DNA from: Rhodococcoides kyotonense
GTDB lineage: Bacteria; Actinomycetota; Actinomycetes; Mycobacteriales; Mycobacteriaceae
Length of the DNA stretch: 64,000 nt
Direction: 5' to 3'
Assembly: GCF_900188125.1 (NCBI RefSeq)
Contig: NZ_FZOW01000006.1
Span: 62,001 to 126,000 of the forward strand
Shown here: positions 32,189-40,230 of the stretch, piece by piece
How positions within the stretch are numbered: the stretch's first letter is position 1
Layout of the letters: the number at the start of each line of letters is the position of its first letter
The notes under the pieces: model-generated
Database searches by the model: none
The model's input: only the letters and a program-made list of their open reading frames with translations
Told to the model about the DNA's origin: nothing
Translations under genes and position numbers: made by a program

Positions 32189-32905
32189 TCAGCCGACGAC
32201 CGGAGTACGTACCGACGTGACGTGCGATCGCTTGCGCAAAGTGAATCCGATGCCGAGATACAGGCTGATCGCGGTCGTGTTCGACGCCAGGGCATGCAGA
32301 AACGGAACCTCTCCACGCGCCCGGATGCCTGCCCCGACGTCGCGCACGAGCCTTGTCGCCAGACCGCGACCACGAAACGCGGGATCCGTGCATACCGCGC
32401 TGATCTCGGTCCAGCCCGGTGGGTGCAACCGCTCGCCTGCCATCGCGACCAGCCGGCCGTCGACGCGGATGCCGACGTAGCGGCCCATCTCGATCGTGCG
32501 AACTCGGTACGGACCGGGCTTGGTTCGCTCGACGAGATCGAGGATCTCCGGGACGTCCGACGGCCCGAGCGCGACGGCGTCCGCGTCGTACGCGATGTCC
32601 AGCCCACTGCCGTCGAGCTGCACGGAATCGAACCCACCGAGCGTCTCCCACCCGGCAGGCACCTCGTGTCCGAACCCGCGTACCGACGTCTGCTCGCCCG
32701 GCCCGACCAGCGCGGCGAGATCGGTCCAGTCCTGCGCCTCCAGTGCGACCGGATGCCCGAGATGACCCGCGACCTCCGGGTCGTACCGCCCGATCCGTCC
32801 CGACCACTGTGCGAAGCGCGCATGCTCGCCCAGCAGAGACGTCCGGACGGCGTCGTCGAGCGGGTGGGTTGTGGTATCCGGCGTTGGCTGGAGATCGACA
32901 GTCAC
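32189..32905 (-). CDS. GNAT-family N-acetyltransferase
   Basis: A 238-residue protein. The C-terminal half has the GNAT core with the acetyl-CoA loop AFRGRGLATRLVRDV preceded by ISAVCTDP and followed by FLHALASNTTAISLYLGIGF, the FR47-like arrangement. The N-terminal half is less conserved. Substrate unknown. GTG 32905 follows TACCGT (minus strand, 32914-32919) by eight bases, suggesting a leaderless mRNA. It is divergent from the photolyase gene and upstream of phoD. Confidence 0.85.
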   Translation of the reverse strand: MTVDLQPTPDTTTHPLDDAVRTSLLGEHARFAQWSGRIGRYDPEVAGHLGHPVALEAQDWTDLAALVGPGEQTSVRGFGHEVPAGWETLGGFDSVQLDGSGLDIAYDADAVALGPSDVPEILDLVERTKPGPYRVRTIEMGRYVGIRVDGRLVAMAGERLHPPGWTEISAVCTDPAFRGRGLATRLVRDVGAGIRARGEVPFLHALASNTTAISLYLGIGFTLRKRSHVTSVRTPVVG

Positions 32906-33028
32906 GCTTGGACACGGTATCGACCGCGTCCTGCGACGTCACCGGTTGCAATCAGCGAGATTCTTGCCCCGGGTCTGTACCGTCGACGGCGGGTTTGCCG
33001 GGATGACGATGTGAGCATCCTCGATGCC

Positions 33029-34507
33029 ATGACCTCCCCTCTGTGGCTGTTCGGAGATCAACTCGGACCGCATTTCCATTCGACCGAAGAGCATCGCCGA
33101 CGCGACGTCCTGCTGGTCGAGAGCGCGCGTGTGCTGCGGAGCCGCAGGTTCCACCGGCAGAAGCTGCATCTCGTGTTGTCGGGGATGCGTCATCTGGCCG
33201 ACGAGTTGGGTGACCGTGCGACGTATCTGCGCACCGAGACCTATCGGGAGGCGCTCGAAGAGTTCGGCAGACCCGTTCTCGTGTTCGAACCGACATCGCA
33301 CGCGGCCGAGCGATTCGTCGAGAGGCTATTCGAGGAGGGCCTCGTCGAAGATGTCCTGCCGACGCCGATGTTCGCTCTCTCGCGTGCCGATTTCGCCGAA
33401 TGGGCGGGTAACCGCAACCAGTTCCGCATGGAGACGTTCTACCGCGATCAACGACGGCGATTCGATGTGCTGATGAAGGGCGACGACCCCGTCGACGGCA
33501 GGTGGAATCTCGACGAGGACAACCGCGAGCCGCCGCCGAAGAAGCGCGTCACGCTCGGCGTCGATCCGCCGTGGTGGCCCTCGGAGGACAAGATCGACGA
33601 GCAGGTGCGCGCTGACCTCGATGCCATGAAGCTCGACACCGTCGGCTCCGACGGGCCACGACTGTTCGCGGTGACGGCATCCGAGGCTCGAAAAGCTCTG
33701 CAGCACTTCGTGTCCTACCGTCTGCCGGACTTCGGCAAGTACGAGGACGCCGTCATGACCGACGACTGGACGATGGCACATTCGCTGTTGTCGGTGCCGT
33801 TGAATCTGGGGCTTCTCCAGCCGCTCGATGTCGCCGAGACTGCCGAGAAGGCGTGGCGCGACGGCGATGCCTCGCTGGCGTCGACCGAGGGCTTCATCCG
33901 GCAGATCCTCGGCTGGCGCGAATACGTGTGGCATCTGTACTGGCATTTCGGACCCGAGTATCTCGACCGGAACGAACTGAAGGCGCACGAGCCGTTGCCG
34001 GGGTGGTTCCGAAATCTCGACGGCGACGAGCCAATTGCCGCATGCCTGTCGCACAGCCTGTCCGAACTGCAGAAACGCGGCTGGGTGCACCACATTCCGC
34101 GGCTGATGATCCTCGGCAACTTCGCGCTACAAAGGGGCTACGACCCCAAAGCGTTGACGGAATGGTTCGCGACCGCGTTCGTCGACGGCTTCGCATGGGT
34201 CATGCCCGTCAACGTCATCGGCATGAGCCAACACGCGGACGGCGGCCTGATCGCGACGAAGCCGTACGCGTCGGGCGGGGCGTATCTGAACCGTATGACC
34301 GATCACTGCGGCGGCTGCGAATACAACCCGAAGAAACGCCTCGGACCGGACGCGTGCCCGTTCACTGCGGGGTACTGGGCCTTCGTGCATCGGCATCGAG
34401 ATCGGTTGGCGCAGAACCACCGAACGGCGAGGCAAGTGTCGTCGATGAACCGGCTGGCAGATCTGGATCAGGTGCTCGAACAGGAAGCACAGCGCGACAC
34501 CTTCTGA
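33029..34507 (+). CDS. Iron-sulfur (FeS-BCP/PhrB class) photolyase or cryptochrome
   Basis: A 492-residue protein starting LWLFGDQLGPHF, typical of the photolyase-related family. Four cysteines, C339, C427, C430 and C443, have the same spacing (88, 3, 13) as those holding the [4Fe-4S] cluster of Agrobacterium PhrB. The FAD-binding helical part includes STEGFIRQILGWREYVWHLYW, KRGWVHHIPRLMILGNFAL, NVIGMSQHADGG and KPYASGGAYLNRM. PhrB repairs (6-4) photoproducts with visible light, so DNA repair or light sensing is likely. ATG 33029 is used; GTG 33011 in the same frame is the alternative. The frame extends to 32222, but that part is antisense to the acetyltransferase gene. Confidence 0.88.
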   Translation: MTSPLWLFGDQLGPHFHSTEEHRRRDVLLVESARVLRSRRFHRQKLHLVLSGMRHLADELGDRATYLRTETYREALEEFGRPVLVFEPTSHAAERFVERLFEEGLVEDVLPTPMFALSRADFAEWAGNRNQFRMETFYRDQRRRFDVLMKGDDPVDGRWNLDEDNREPPPKKRVTLGVDPPWWPSEDKIDEQVRADLDAMKLDTVGSDGPRLFAVTASEARKALQHFVSYRLPDFGKYEDAVMTDDWTMAHSLLSVPLNLGLLQPLDVAETAEKAWRDGDASLASTEGFIRQILGWREYVWHLYWHFGPEYLDRNELKAHEPLPGWFRNLDGDEPIAACLSHSLSELQKRGWVHHIPRLMILGNFALQRGYDPKALTEWFATAFVDGFAWVMPVNVIGMSQHADGGLIATKPYASGGAYLNRMTDHCGGCEYNPKKRLGPDACPFTAGYWAFVHRHRDRLAQNHRTARQVSSMNRLADLDQVLEQEAQRDTF

Positions 34508-34561
34508 AAACGGTCGTGGCACACTCTTCTTCGTCGTGGATTGTCGGGAGAAGGGATGGGG

Positions 34562-35029
34562 ATGTCCGAGCAGTTTCCGGACTGGTTCGTCGAACGCTTC
34601 GCCGATTACTGGCAGTCCGGCGGCGCGTCGCGCATCGAGGGCCGCATCATGGGCTACCTGCTCATCGACGAAACCCCCGGCGTCAGCGCTGCGGAACTGG
34701 CCGAGGCGCTGGGCATTTCGCGCGGTTCGGTCTCGAGCTATGTACGACGACTCATCGCCCGTGGCTTCGTCAAACAGGTACGACGACCGAAAGACCGTGT
34801 GCACTACTACGTCATGGATTCCGACGTGTGGGGCGGGTTCCTCGAGAACGAACACGCGTATCTGGAGAACCAGCGTGCGCTGGCGACGGAAGCGCTGAAA
34901 TACGCCGACCCGAGTGGGCCGGCGTACCTCCGCGTCCTGAACATGCGCGACTACATGGGGTGGATCATCGACAACCGGATGCTCCGCAGTGAATGGAATC
35001 GGTTCAAGCAGGAGCGGGACGGGCGCTGA
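34562..35029 (+). CDS. GbsR/MarR-type transcriptional regulator
   Basis: A 155-residue winged-helix regulator. EGRIMGYLLIDETPGVSAAEL and AEALGISRGSVSSYVRRLIARGFVKQVRRPKDRVHYY form the helix-turn-helix and wing typical of GbsR-like MarR proteins. ATG 34562 is preferred because GGGAGAAGG lies about eight bases upstream. It follows the photolyase on the same strand by 54 bases and is convergent with the iron-binding protein, with the hairpin at 35034 between them. Its target is unknown; the adjacent photolyase is one candidate. Confidence 0.82.
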   Translation: MSEQFPDWFVERFADYWQSGGASRIEGRIMGYLLIDETPGVSAAELAEALGISRGSVSSYVRRLIARGFVKQVRRPKDRVHYYVMDSDVWGGFLENEHAYLENQRALATEALKYADPSGPAYLRVLNMRDYMGWIIDNRMLRSEWNRFKQERDGR

Positions 35030-35033
35030 CGCA

Positions 35034-35079
35034 CCCGTGAGTGCATAGTTGGCCTCTGGACCAACCATCCACACACGGG
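35034..35079. repeat. 46-base imperfect hairpin between convergent genes
   Basis: CCCGTGAGTGCATAGTTGG (35034-35052) and its partner at 35061-35079 match at 16 of 19 positions around an eight-base loop. Total length is 46 bases, as for the HVHENT family, but the arm sequence is different. It lies five bases after the regulator stop and 14 before the iron-binding protein stop, so a bidirectional terminator role is possible. Confidence 0.6.
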
Positions 35080-35092
35080 CGGCGCAGCCGCA

Positions 35093-36106
35093 CTACAACT
35101 TGCCGACGGCCTCGTCGATCATCGGCACATAACGCTCGAGTGCCCACGGGACGGTCAGCGGATTGATGATCGACGACCCCGTCACGAAGGGCTGCTCGGT
35201 CGGCGCGACGACGGATCCCCTGGAGACAGCCGGGATCTGGTTGTACGCGGGCTGCGCCTCGGTCTCCGTGCGGTTTTCGGGGTCCGAATAGAACGTGAAG
35301 ATCAGGTCCGAATCGTTCAGCAGGTTCGCGTTCTCCAGTCCGATGACGGACGAGTCGGTGCCCTCGGTCTCGTCGAGCGTGTAGACGACGGGATCGACCT
35401 GGAGGCCGAGCGCGCGGACCATCGCCACTCGCTGCTCCTCGGCGAGGAACACGCCGAGCGTCCCCGGACCCGTGTTGTAGATGTAGGAGAACGTGACGTC
35501 CTTGTACTCCGGGTGAGCCGCGGTGGCGTCGTCGAACTGGGTTTTGATCTTCTCGATCTCGTCGGCGGCCTTGGCTTCCTCACCCATGGCCTTGCCGATG
35601 ACGGAGATCTGGTCTTCCCACGTGATCGTCCACGGCTGCTCCTCGTAGGCAACGACCGGCGCGAACGCGTTCAGTGCGTCGAACTGCTGCTGTGTGATGC
35701 CGGACCACGGCGCGAGGATCAGATCCGGGTCGAGCGCGAGGATGGCCTCGATGTTCAATTCGGTTCCGCCGGTGAACTGTTCGGGCAGCTGGTCGTCCTC
35801 CAGGGCCTCGTCGATCCACGGCAGGTAGCCGGACTCGTCGCTCCCCCACGGATATTCCTCGACGCCGACGGGCACGGTACCGAGCGCGATGGCCGTCTCC
35901 GCGGAACCCATTCCGAGGGTCACGATGCGCTCGGGCTTCTCCGTGATGACTGCCTGGCCGAGTGCGGAGTCGATCGTCACCGTCTCGAAACTGCTGCCCG
36001 ACGCGTCGGCGGTGGCCTCGTCGGTCGACGAGCTGCACCCCGCGAGTACGAGGGCTGCTGCCATGAAGCCGGACACCGCTGTGCGCCGGAGGAGGAGGTG
36101 TCGCAT
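35093..36106 (-). CDS. Iron-siderophore ABC substrate-binding lipoprotein
   Basis: A 337-residue class III binding protein with a lipoprotein signal and lipobox LAGC near residue 24. Family motifs are VITEKPERIVTLGMGSAETAIALG, LALDPDLILAPWSGITQQQFDAL and PWTITWEDQISVIGKAMG, with the C-terminal helix ALERYVPMIDEAVGKL. It should bind a ferric siderophore at the outer membrane face. No permease is encoded nearby. An IdeR-like box at 36173-36191, upstream on the shared divergent promoter region, suggests repression under iron-replete conditions. A divergent copy of the palindrome family lies in its 5' untranslated region (36125-36166). Confidence 0.88.
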   Translation of the reverse strand: MRHLLLRRTAVSGFMAAALVLAGCSSSTDEATADASGSSFETVTIDSALGQAVITEKPERIVTLGMGSAETAIALGTVPVGVEEYPWGSDESGYLPWIDEALEDDQLPEQFTGGTELNIEAILALDPDLILAPWSGITQQQFDALNAFAPVVAYEEQPWTITWEDQISVIGKAMGEEAKAADEIEKIKTQFDDATAAHPEYKDVTFSYIYNTGPGTLGVFLAEEQRVAMVRALGLQVDPVVYTLDETEGTDSSVIGLENANLLNDSDLIFTFYSDPENRTETEAQPAYNQIPAVSRGSVVAPTEQPFVTGSSIINPLTVPWALERYVPMIDEAVGKL

Positions 36107-36124
36107 CGAAACCCTTTCGCTAGT

Positions 36125-36166
36125 CGTGAGTGCTTATGTATAGCCCTCTATACATTTCTGCTCACG
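36125..36166. repeat. Divergent relative of the HVHENT palindrome
   Basis: Arms CGTGAGTGCTTATGTATAG (36125-36143) and its partner (36148-36166) pair except for five internal positions, around the same ccct centre as copy 1 at 6114. The inner part (TATGTATAG/CTATACAT) resembles the family core but the outer part is GTGAG rather than CATGTGCAC. It lies 19 bases upstream of the iron-binding protein start. Confidence 0.6.
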
Positions 36167-36172
36167 AGGGGT

Positions 36173-36191
36173 TTACCCTAGGCTTACCTAC
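36173..36191. promoter_or_regulatory. IdeR/DtxR-like iron box
   Basis: On the minus strand GTAGGTAAGCCTAGGGTAA matches about 15 of 19 positions of the DtxR/IdeR consensus TWAGGTWAGSCTWACCTWA. It lies 67 bases upstream of the siderophore-binding protein gene and 49 upstream of the divergent SDR gene. One half-site is good, the other weaker. Confidence 0.55.
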
Positions 36192-36239
36192 CCCGAAATT
36201 TCAAATACTGTGAAACTTCACGCCCGCTACGGTGGATCC

Positions 36240-37049
36240 ATGAGCCTGCCCACTCCAGCCCCCGATCGCACCGCAGTGGTGACCGGCGCGTCGTCGGGAA
36301 TCGGTGAAGAAATCGCGCGCGAACTCACCCGCCGTGGCCACGGCGTCACCCTCGTCGCGCGGCGCGAGGACAAACTGGCCGCGTTGGCCGCCGAGCTCGG
36401 CGACCGCGCTCACGTTCTGGCGGCCGATCTGTCGAACAGATCGGAACGCGCCGGCCTGCTCGGTCGGGTCGAGGCCCTCGGTCTGACGCCGGACATCCTG
36501 GTCAACAACGCGGGCTTGTCGACGCTCGGGCCCGTCGCCGCGTCCGATCCCGACGCAGAACTGAACATGATCGAGGTCGACGTCGCATCCGTCGTCGACC
36601 TGTGCAGCCGTTTCCTGCCCGGCATGACTGCCCGAAAGCGCGGCGCCGTGCTCAACGTCGCCTCGACCGCCGCGTTCCAGCCGCTGCCCGGCCAGGCCGG
36701 ATACGCCGCGTGCAAGGCGTTCGTGCTGTCCTACACGCAGAGCCTGACCGGCGAGCTGAAGGGCACCGGCGTGACCGCGACCGCATTGTGCCCCGGCCCC
36801 GTCGACACCGGATTCGGTGAGGCTGCGGGCTTTTCGAAGGAAGACGCCGACGCGGCGCTGCCGAAAGTCATGTGGGTGCCCGCCGACGTCGTGGCGAAAA
36901 CCGCGGTCGACGGCATGGACAAGGGTCAGATGGTCGCCATACCGGGAACCGTCAACCGTGTGGCATCGATATTCGCGTCCATGACGCCCCGTACGTTGTT
37001 GGTACCCATGCTCGCTCGCAACCACCCAGGACTCCGGAGGGGACAATGA
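36240..37049 (+). CDS. Short-chain dehydrogenase/reductase
   Basis: A 269-residue classical SDR. TGASSGIGEEIARELTRRG is the coenzyme motif, ILVNNAG the structural motif, NVASTAAFQPLPGQAGYAACKAF holds the catalytic Ser, Tyr and Lys, and CPGPVDTGF follows. The Arg after the second strand (VARRED) favours NADPH. ATG 36240 follows TACGGT (36228-36233) by six bases and is probably leaderless; the ATG at 36210 lies upstream of that promoter. It is translationally coupled by ATGA to the SRPBCC gene. Confidence 0.88.
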   Translation: MSLPTPAPDRTAVVTGASSGIGEEIARELTRRGHGVTLVARREDKLAALAAELGDRAHVLAADLSNRSERAGLLGRVEALGLTPDILVNNAGLSTLGPVAASDPDAELNMIEVDVASVVDLCSRFLPGMTARKRGAVLNVASTAAFQPLPGQAGYAACKAFVLSYTQSLTGELKGTGVTATALCPGPVDTGFGEAAGFSKEDADAALPKVMWVPADVVAKTAVDGMDKGQMVAIPGTVNRVASIFASMTPRTLLVPMLARNHPGLRRGQ

Positions 37050-37546
37050 CCCGTGAGATGACCGTCTCGGACAGCGTCGTCGTGCATGCCGACGCCGAGA
37101 CTCTGTACGCCGCGATCAGCGATCCGACTCGAATGGGAACCTGGAGTCCGGAGAACCTCGGAGCCGTCGTCACCGCACCACGCGAGAGCGCTTATGTGGG
37201 TATGGAATTCGTGGGCCGTAACAAACGCGGAGGAGCGACGTGGGTGACGCGCTGCACCGTCACGGTCGCCGACCCGGGTAAAGCGTTCGAATTCCGCGTC
37301 CATGCGATCGGGGTCAAGAAGCCGCGGCTGAACGCCGCCAACGCAACTTGGCGCTACGATTTCGAGCCCGCGGACGGCGGCACCAAGGTCACCGAGACCT
37401 GGACCGACGATCGCCGAAAGTGGCCCGACGCAGCCGCATTGGTATTCGACAAGATCGTCACACGCGGCAAGACGTTCCCACAGTTCCAGCGTCGAAACAT
37501 CCGGAAGACGCTGGACAACCTCCGGCAGGCCTACGCCCGAACGTAG
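37046..37546 (+). CDS. SRPBCC (START-like) family protein
   Basis: A 166-residue protein: VVVHADAETLYAAISDPTRMGTWSPEN at the N-terminus and AANATWRYDFEPADGGTKVTETW in the middle are characteristic of the SRPBCC/polyketide-cyclase-like fold, which binds hydrophobic ligands in a deep pocket. It is coupled to the SDR gene by ATGA (37046-37049), suggesting a joint role on a lipid or polyketide-like substrate. Its 3' end overlaps the convergent TetR gene by 16 bases. Confidence 0.82.
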   Translation: MTREMTVSDSVVVHADAETLYAAISDPTRMGTWSPENLGAVVTAPRESAYVGMEFVGRNKRGGATWVTRCTVTVADPGKAFEFRVHAIGVKKPRLNAANATWRYDFEPADGGTKVTETWTDDRRKWPDAAALVFDKIVTRGKTFPQFQRRNIRKTLDNLRQAYART

Positions 37547-38190
37547 CCGTCGACGAGGAAGTCGATGCCCTGCATGTAGGTCTCCTTCGTGGCGGCATCG
37601 GGCCGATCCTCGATCGCCGCAACGAGATTCGGCAACTGCCCGGCACCGATGCTCCACACTCTGACGGTCATCGGTGACGGGTCGCTGTCGGGCCGCGGTG
37701 CCGTCGCCGACAGATTCAGAATCGCGCCGAGCGTGTAGTTCCACAACGCTCGGTACATGATCATGCCCTGACTCGGCGTCATACCCAATTCTGTTGCAGC
37801 GCCCAGGATTCGGTCCACAAGCCACAGCGCGCCCGCCCCTCCCCTGTTGCCTGTTCGCAGCACGTCCGCGATCCACCGGTCACTCGCGAGGACGTCGAAC
37901 ACGTCGCCGATCAGAGTCCTGATGCGTTCGCGGGGATCCTCGGGGAGCTCGATCGACGGAAACGACGTCGACACCTCGTCGAGCACGAGCGACAACAGTT
38001 GCTCGCGATCCCCGACGTGCCGATAGATCGCCATCGGCGATACCCCCACGTCCGACGCCAACGAGCGCATGCTGAAACCGTCGACCCCTCCCGACTCGAG
38101 TTGAGCCTTGGCCGCTGCGACGATCTGCTCGCGTGTCACCGTCGGCGGCCTGCCGCGTCGGGGCGTTCGGGGAGTCACGTCTGCAGTCAA
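37531..38190 (-). CDS. TetR-family transcriptional regulator
   Basis: A 219-residue regulator. The N-terminal helix-turn-helix is VTREQIVAAAKAQLESGGVDG then SMRSLASDVGVSPMAIYRHVGDREQLL. The C-terminal ligand domain (about residues 70-210) resembles TetR C-terminal class proteins. It is divergent from the MFS exporter at 38235, and the 44-base gap holds a palindromic site at 38210-38228. Local control of that exporter is the simplest reading; the C-terminal end overlaps the SRPBCC gene. Confidence 0.88.
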   Translation of the reverse strand: MTADVTPRTPRRGRPPTVTREQIVAAAKAQLESGGVDGFSMRSLASDVGVSPMAIYRHVGDREQLLSLVLDEVSTSFPSIELPEDPRERIRTLIGDVFDVLASDRWIADVLRTGNRGGAGALWLVDRILGAATELGMTPSQGMIMYRALWNYTLGAILNLSATAPRPDSDPSPMTVRVWSIGAGQLPNLVAAIEDRPDAATKETYMQGIDFLVDGYVRA

Positions 38191-38209
38191 TCACGGTTGC
38201 GTCTCAGTC

Positions 38210-38228
38210 GTAGGTAAGGTAAACCTTC
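38210..38228. promoter_or_regulatory. IdeR-like box or TetR operator before the MFS gene
   Basis: GTAGGTAAGGTAAACCTTC matches about 15 of 19 positions of the IdeR consensus, and AAGGTAAACCTT within it is an inverted repeat. TAAGGT (38215-38220) could be the -10 of the MFS gene, so binding here would block transcription. It could equally be the operator of the divergent TetR. Confidence 0.5.
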
Positions 38229-38234
38229 TTCATT

Positions 38235-39641
38235 ATGAGAGACCGTCCACTAAATCCAAGCCTGGTGCTGACCGCAGCCGCACTGGCCCAGTTCCTCGTC
38301 GCATTCGACATGTCCGTCATGAACGTTGCACTGCCCGATATCCAGTTGTCGCTCGGCTTCACCGACGCCGACCTGTCGTGGGTCGTGGGCGCCTATGCGC
38401 TCGCGTTCGGCGGGTTGCTGCTTCTCGGTGGGAGGTTGTGCGACCTCGTCGGCACCCGTCGGGTATTGCTGGCAGGTTTCGCCGTGTTCGGCGTGGTCAG
38501 CGCCCTCGGCGCGCTTGCGACCGAGCCGTGGATGTTGATCGCGGCTCGCGCAATTCAAGGTCTCGGGGCGGCACTTATCGCGCCGGCTGGACTCGCTGCG
38601 TTGAGCGCGACCTTCCCCACGGGCAAGGAACGCGCCAAGGCATTCGGCATCGGAGCGATGGCGTCGGCAGGCGGCGGTGCGATCGGCGTCGTGCTCAGCG
38701 GCGTGCTCACCGACGCCGTCGACTGGCGGCTCGTGATGTTCTCGGCGGTGCCGTTCGTCGCCGTCGCGGCGATCGCGGCCTACGTCGGAATGCCCGCGCA
38801 CGCCTCGGCGCGCACCGGGACGCTGGATGTCGCCGGGGCCGTGCTGGTGACCGCGGCCTTGGTGATGCTCGCGTACACCGTCATCCAGACCGAGGACCGC
38901 GGCTGGTCCGACGGGCTGATACTCGCCGGATTCGCTCTGACCGTCGTACTGCTGGTTGCTTTCGTCGTCGTCGAGAATCGCGTCGCCGAGCCGTTGGTGC
39001 GGTTCGAGACTCTGAGGCGCCCCCGCATCGCCATGGCGAACGTCATCATGTGCGTGCTGTGCGCCGCGCAGTTCAGCGGCTTCTTCTTCGTGTCGCTGTA
39101 CTTGCAGCGTGGGCTCGGATATTCGCCTACCAGAACGGGTCTCGCATTTCTGCCGTTCTGCGTCGGGCTGGTCGTCGCGATCATCGCCTCGACGAAGTTG
39201 CTACCACGCGTAGGTGCGAAGCCGTTGTTGACGGTCGGCACCGCGATGGCGTCGGTCGGGCTGTTCTGGTTCTCCCGCATGGACGTCGGCGGCGACTTTC
39301 TCGCGACGCTGCTCGGCCCGTCGCTGATGCTGAGCCTCGGCGTCGGACTCAGTTTCATGCCGTTGTCCAACATCGCCACCGCCGACCTGCCCGCCGACGA
39401 GGTCGGGATGGCGTCGGGACTGCTCAGTACGTCGCGGCAGATCGGCGGCTCGATCGGCTTGGCGGCGTTGGTGTCCGTCGCGGCGGCGGCGACGGCGCGC
39501 TACGACGGGCCTGCCCTGGACGGACTGGTCGACGGCTATGGCGCCGCACTGCTCGCGTGCGCCGGGCTGCTCGCCGTCGGGTTCGTGCTGTCGCTTGTGT
39601 TCCCGAAAGCTCAGGTCCTCTCGGACAGCCCGCGCACGTAG
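38235..39641 (+). CDS. MFS exporter, DHA2 (14-helix) family
   Basis: A 468-residue integral membrane protein with about 14 hydrophobic segments. FLVAFDMSVMNVALPDIQLSLG is the DHA2 helix 1 motif, GGRLCDLVGTRRVLLAGF the loop 2-3 motif, and RAIQGLGAALIAPAGLAAL the helix 4/5 motif. Such proteins export drugs, and in some actinobacteria siderophores. It is divergent from a TetR gene, with an IdeR-like palindrome in the gap, and iron-related genes lie close by. The 3' end overlaps the convergent DinB-like gene by 31 bases. Confidence 0.9.
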   Translation: MRDRPLNPSLVLTAAALAQFLVAFDMSVMNVALPDIQLSLGFTDADLSWVVGAYALAFGGLLLLGGRLCDLVGTRRVLLAGFAVFGVVSALGALATEPWMLIAARAIQGLGAALIAPAGLAALSATFPTGKERAKAFGIGAMASAGGGAIGVVLSGVLTDAVDWRLVMFSAVPFVAVAAIAAYVGMPAHASARTGTLDVAGAVLVTAALVMLAYTVIQTEDRGWSDGLILAGFALTVVLLVAFVVVENRVAEPLVRFETLRRPRIAMANVIMCVLCAAQFSGFFFVSLYLQRGLGYSPTRTGLAFLPFCVGLVVAIIASTKLLPRVGAKPLLTVGTAMASVGLFWFSRMDVGGDFLATLLGPSLMLSLGVGLSFMPLSNIATADLPADEVGMASGLLSTSRQIGGSIGLAALVSVAAAATARYDGPALDGLVDGYGAALLACAGLLAVGFVLSLVFPKAQVLSDSPRT

Positions 39642-40117
39642 GCCGCCTGGCCCGCGTGTTGAAGGTCGTCGGAGATGACCGACACCAGACGCGTACCGAG
39701 TGTGACCGGCGGATCCCAATTCTCGTCGACGACGCGGTCGAGGTCCTCTGCCGTCAACGATTCGACGTAGGCTGTCGTCTTCGCGTGCACGGCGTCGTGG
39801 TAGTTGCGCAGCAGATCGGCGCTGCTCGTGACCGCCGCGACGTCGTCGGAGCTCTGTCCGTAGCCGATCGCGTCGTCGTCGAACGGCAGAGCAAAGCGAT
39901 CGTTCCAGCCGTCGGCGGTCCAGACCTGCTCGCTGCCTGCGACCCCGGCGACGTGGTCGTCCTGCACTCGGGTGAGGTGCCAGATCAGCCAGGCGACCGT
40001 ATTGGCGTCGGGATCCGGGCGGTAGGTCAGGGCTTCGGCGGGGATGTCGTCGAGGGTGTCGTGGACGACGCCTTTGATGCGTTCGAAGGCGTCGGCGAGT
40101 ACTGCTGCGTGGTTCAT
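39611..40117 (-). CDS. DinB/DUF664-type putative mycothiol-dependent transferase
   Basis: A 168-residue four-helix protein of the DinB superfamily. WLIWHLTRVQDDHVAGV supplies two histidines and VISDDLQHAGQAAYVRGL a third, the usual triad for a divalent metal. Actinobacterial members include mycothiol-dependent S-transferases and maleylpyruvate isomerase; the reaction here is unknown. The start at ATG 40117 follows AAAGGAG (minus strand, 40122-40128). The palindrome at 40135 lies directly upstream, in or next to the promoter. Confidence 0.82.
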   Translation of the reverse strand: MNHAAVLADAFERIKGVVHDTLDDIPAEALTYRPDPDANTVAWLIWHLTRVQDDHVAGVAGSEQVWTADGWNDRFALPFDDDAIGYGQSSDDVAAVTSSADLLRNYHDAVHAKTTAYVESLTAEDLDRVVDENWDPPVTLGTRLVSVISDDLQHAGQAAYVRGLSERT

Positions 40118-40134
40118 CGGGCTCCTTTCAGTCG

Positions 40135-40180
40135 CATGTGCACGGAACTACATAGCGGGCTATGTAGTTCCGTGCACATG
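40135..40180. repeat. 46-base HVHENT palindrome, copy 2
   Basis: Perfect 21-base arms (40135-40155 and 40160-40180) around cggg. Compared with the other copies both arms have matched changes (GGAACTACATAG with CTATGTAGTTCC), so pairing is kept although the sequence differs. It lies between divergent genes, 18 bases upstream of the DinB-like start. Confidence 0.95.
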
Positions 40181-40230
40181 GGGTACCCGGGTTCGGAATT
40201 TCCAAGACCGCCGGTCCCGTTGCACAAGAA

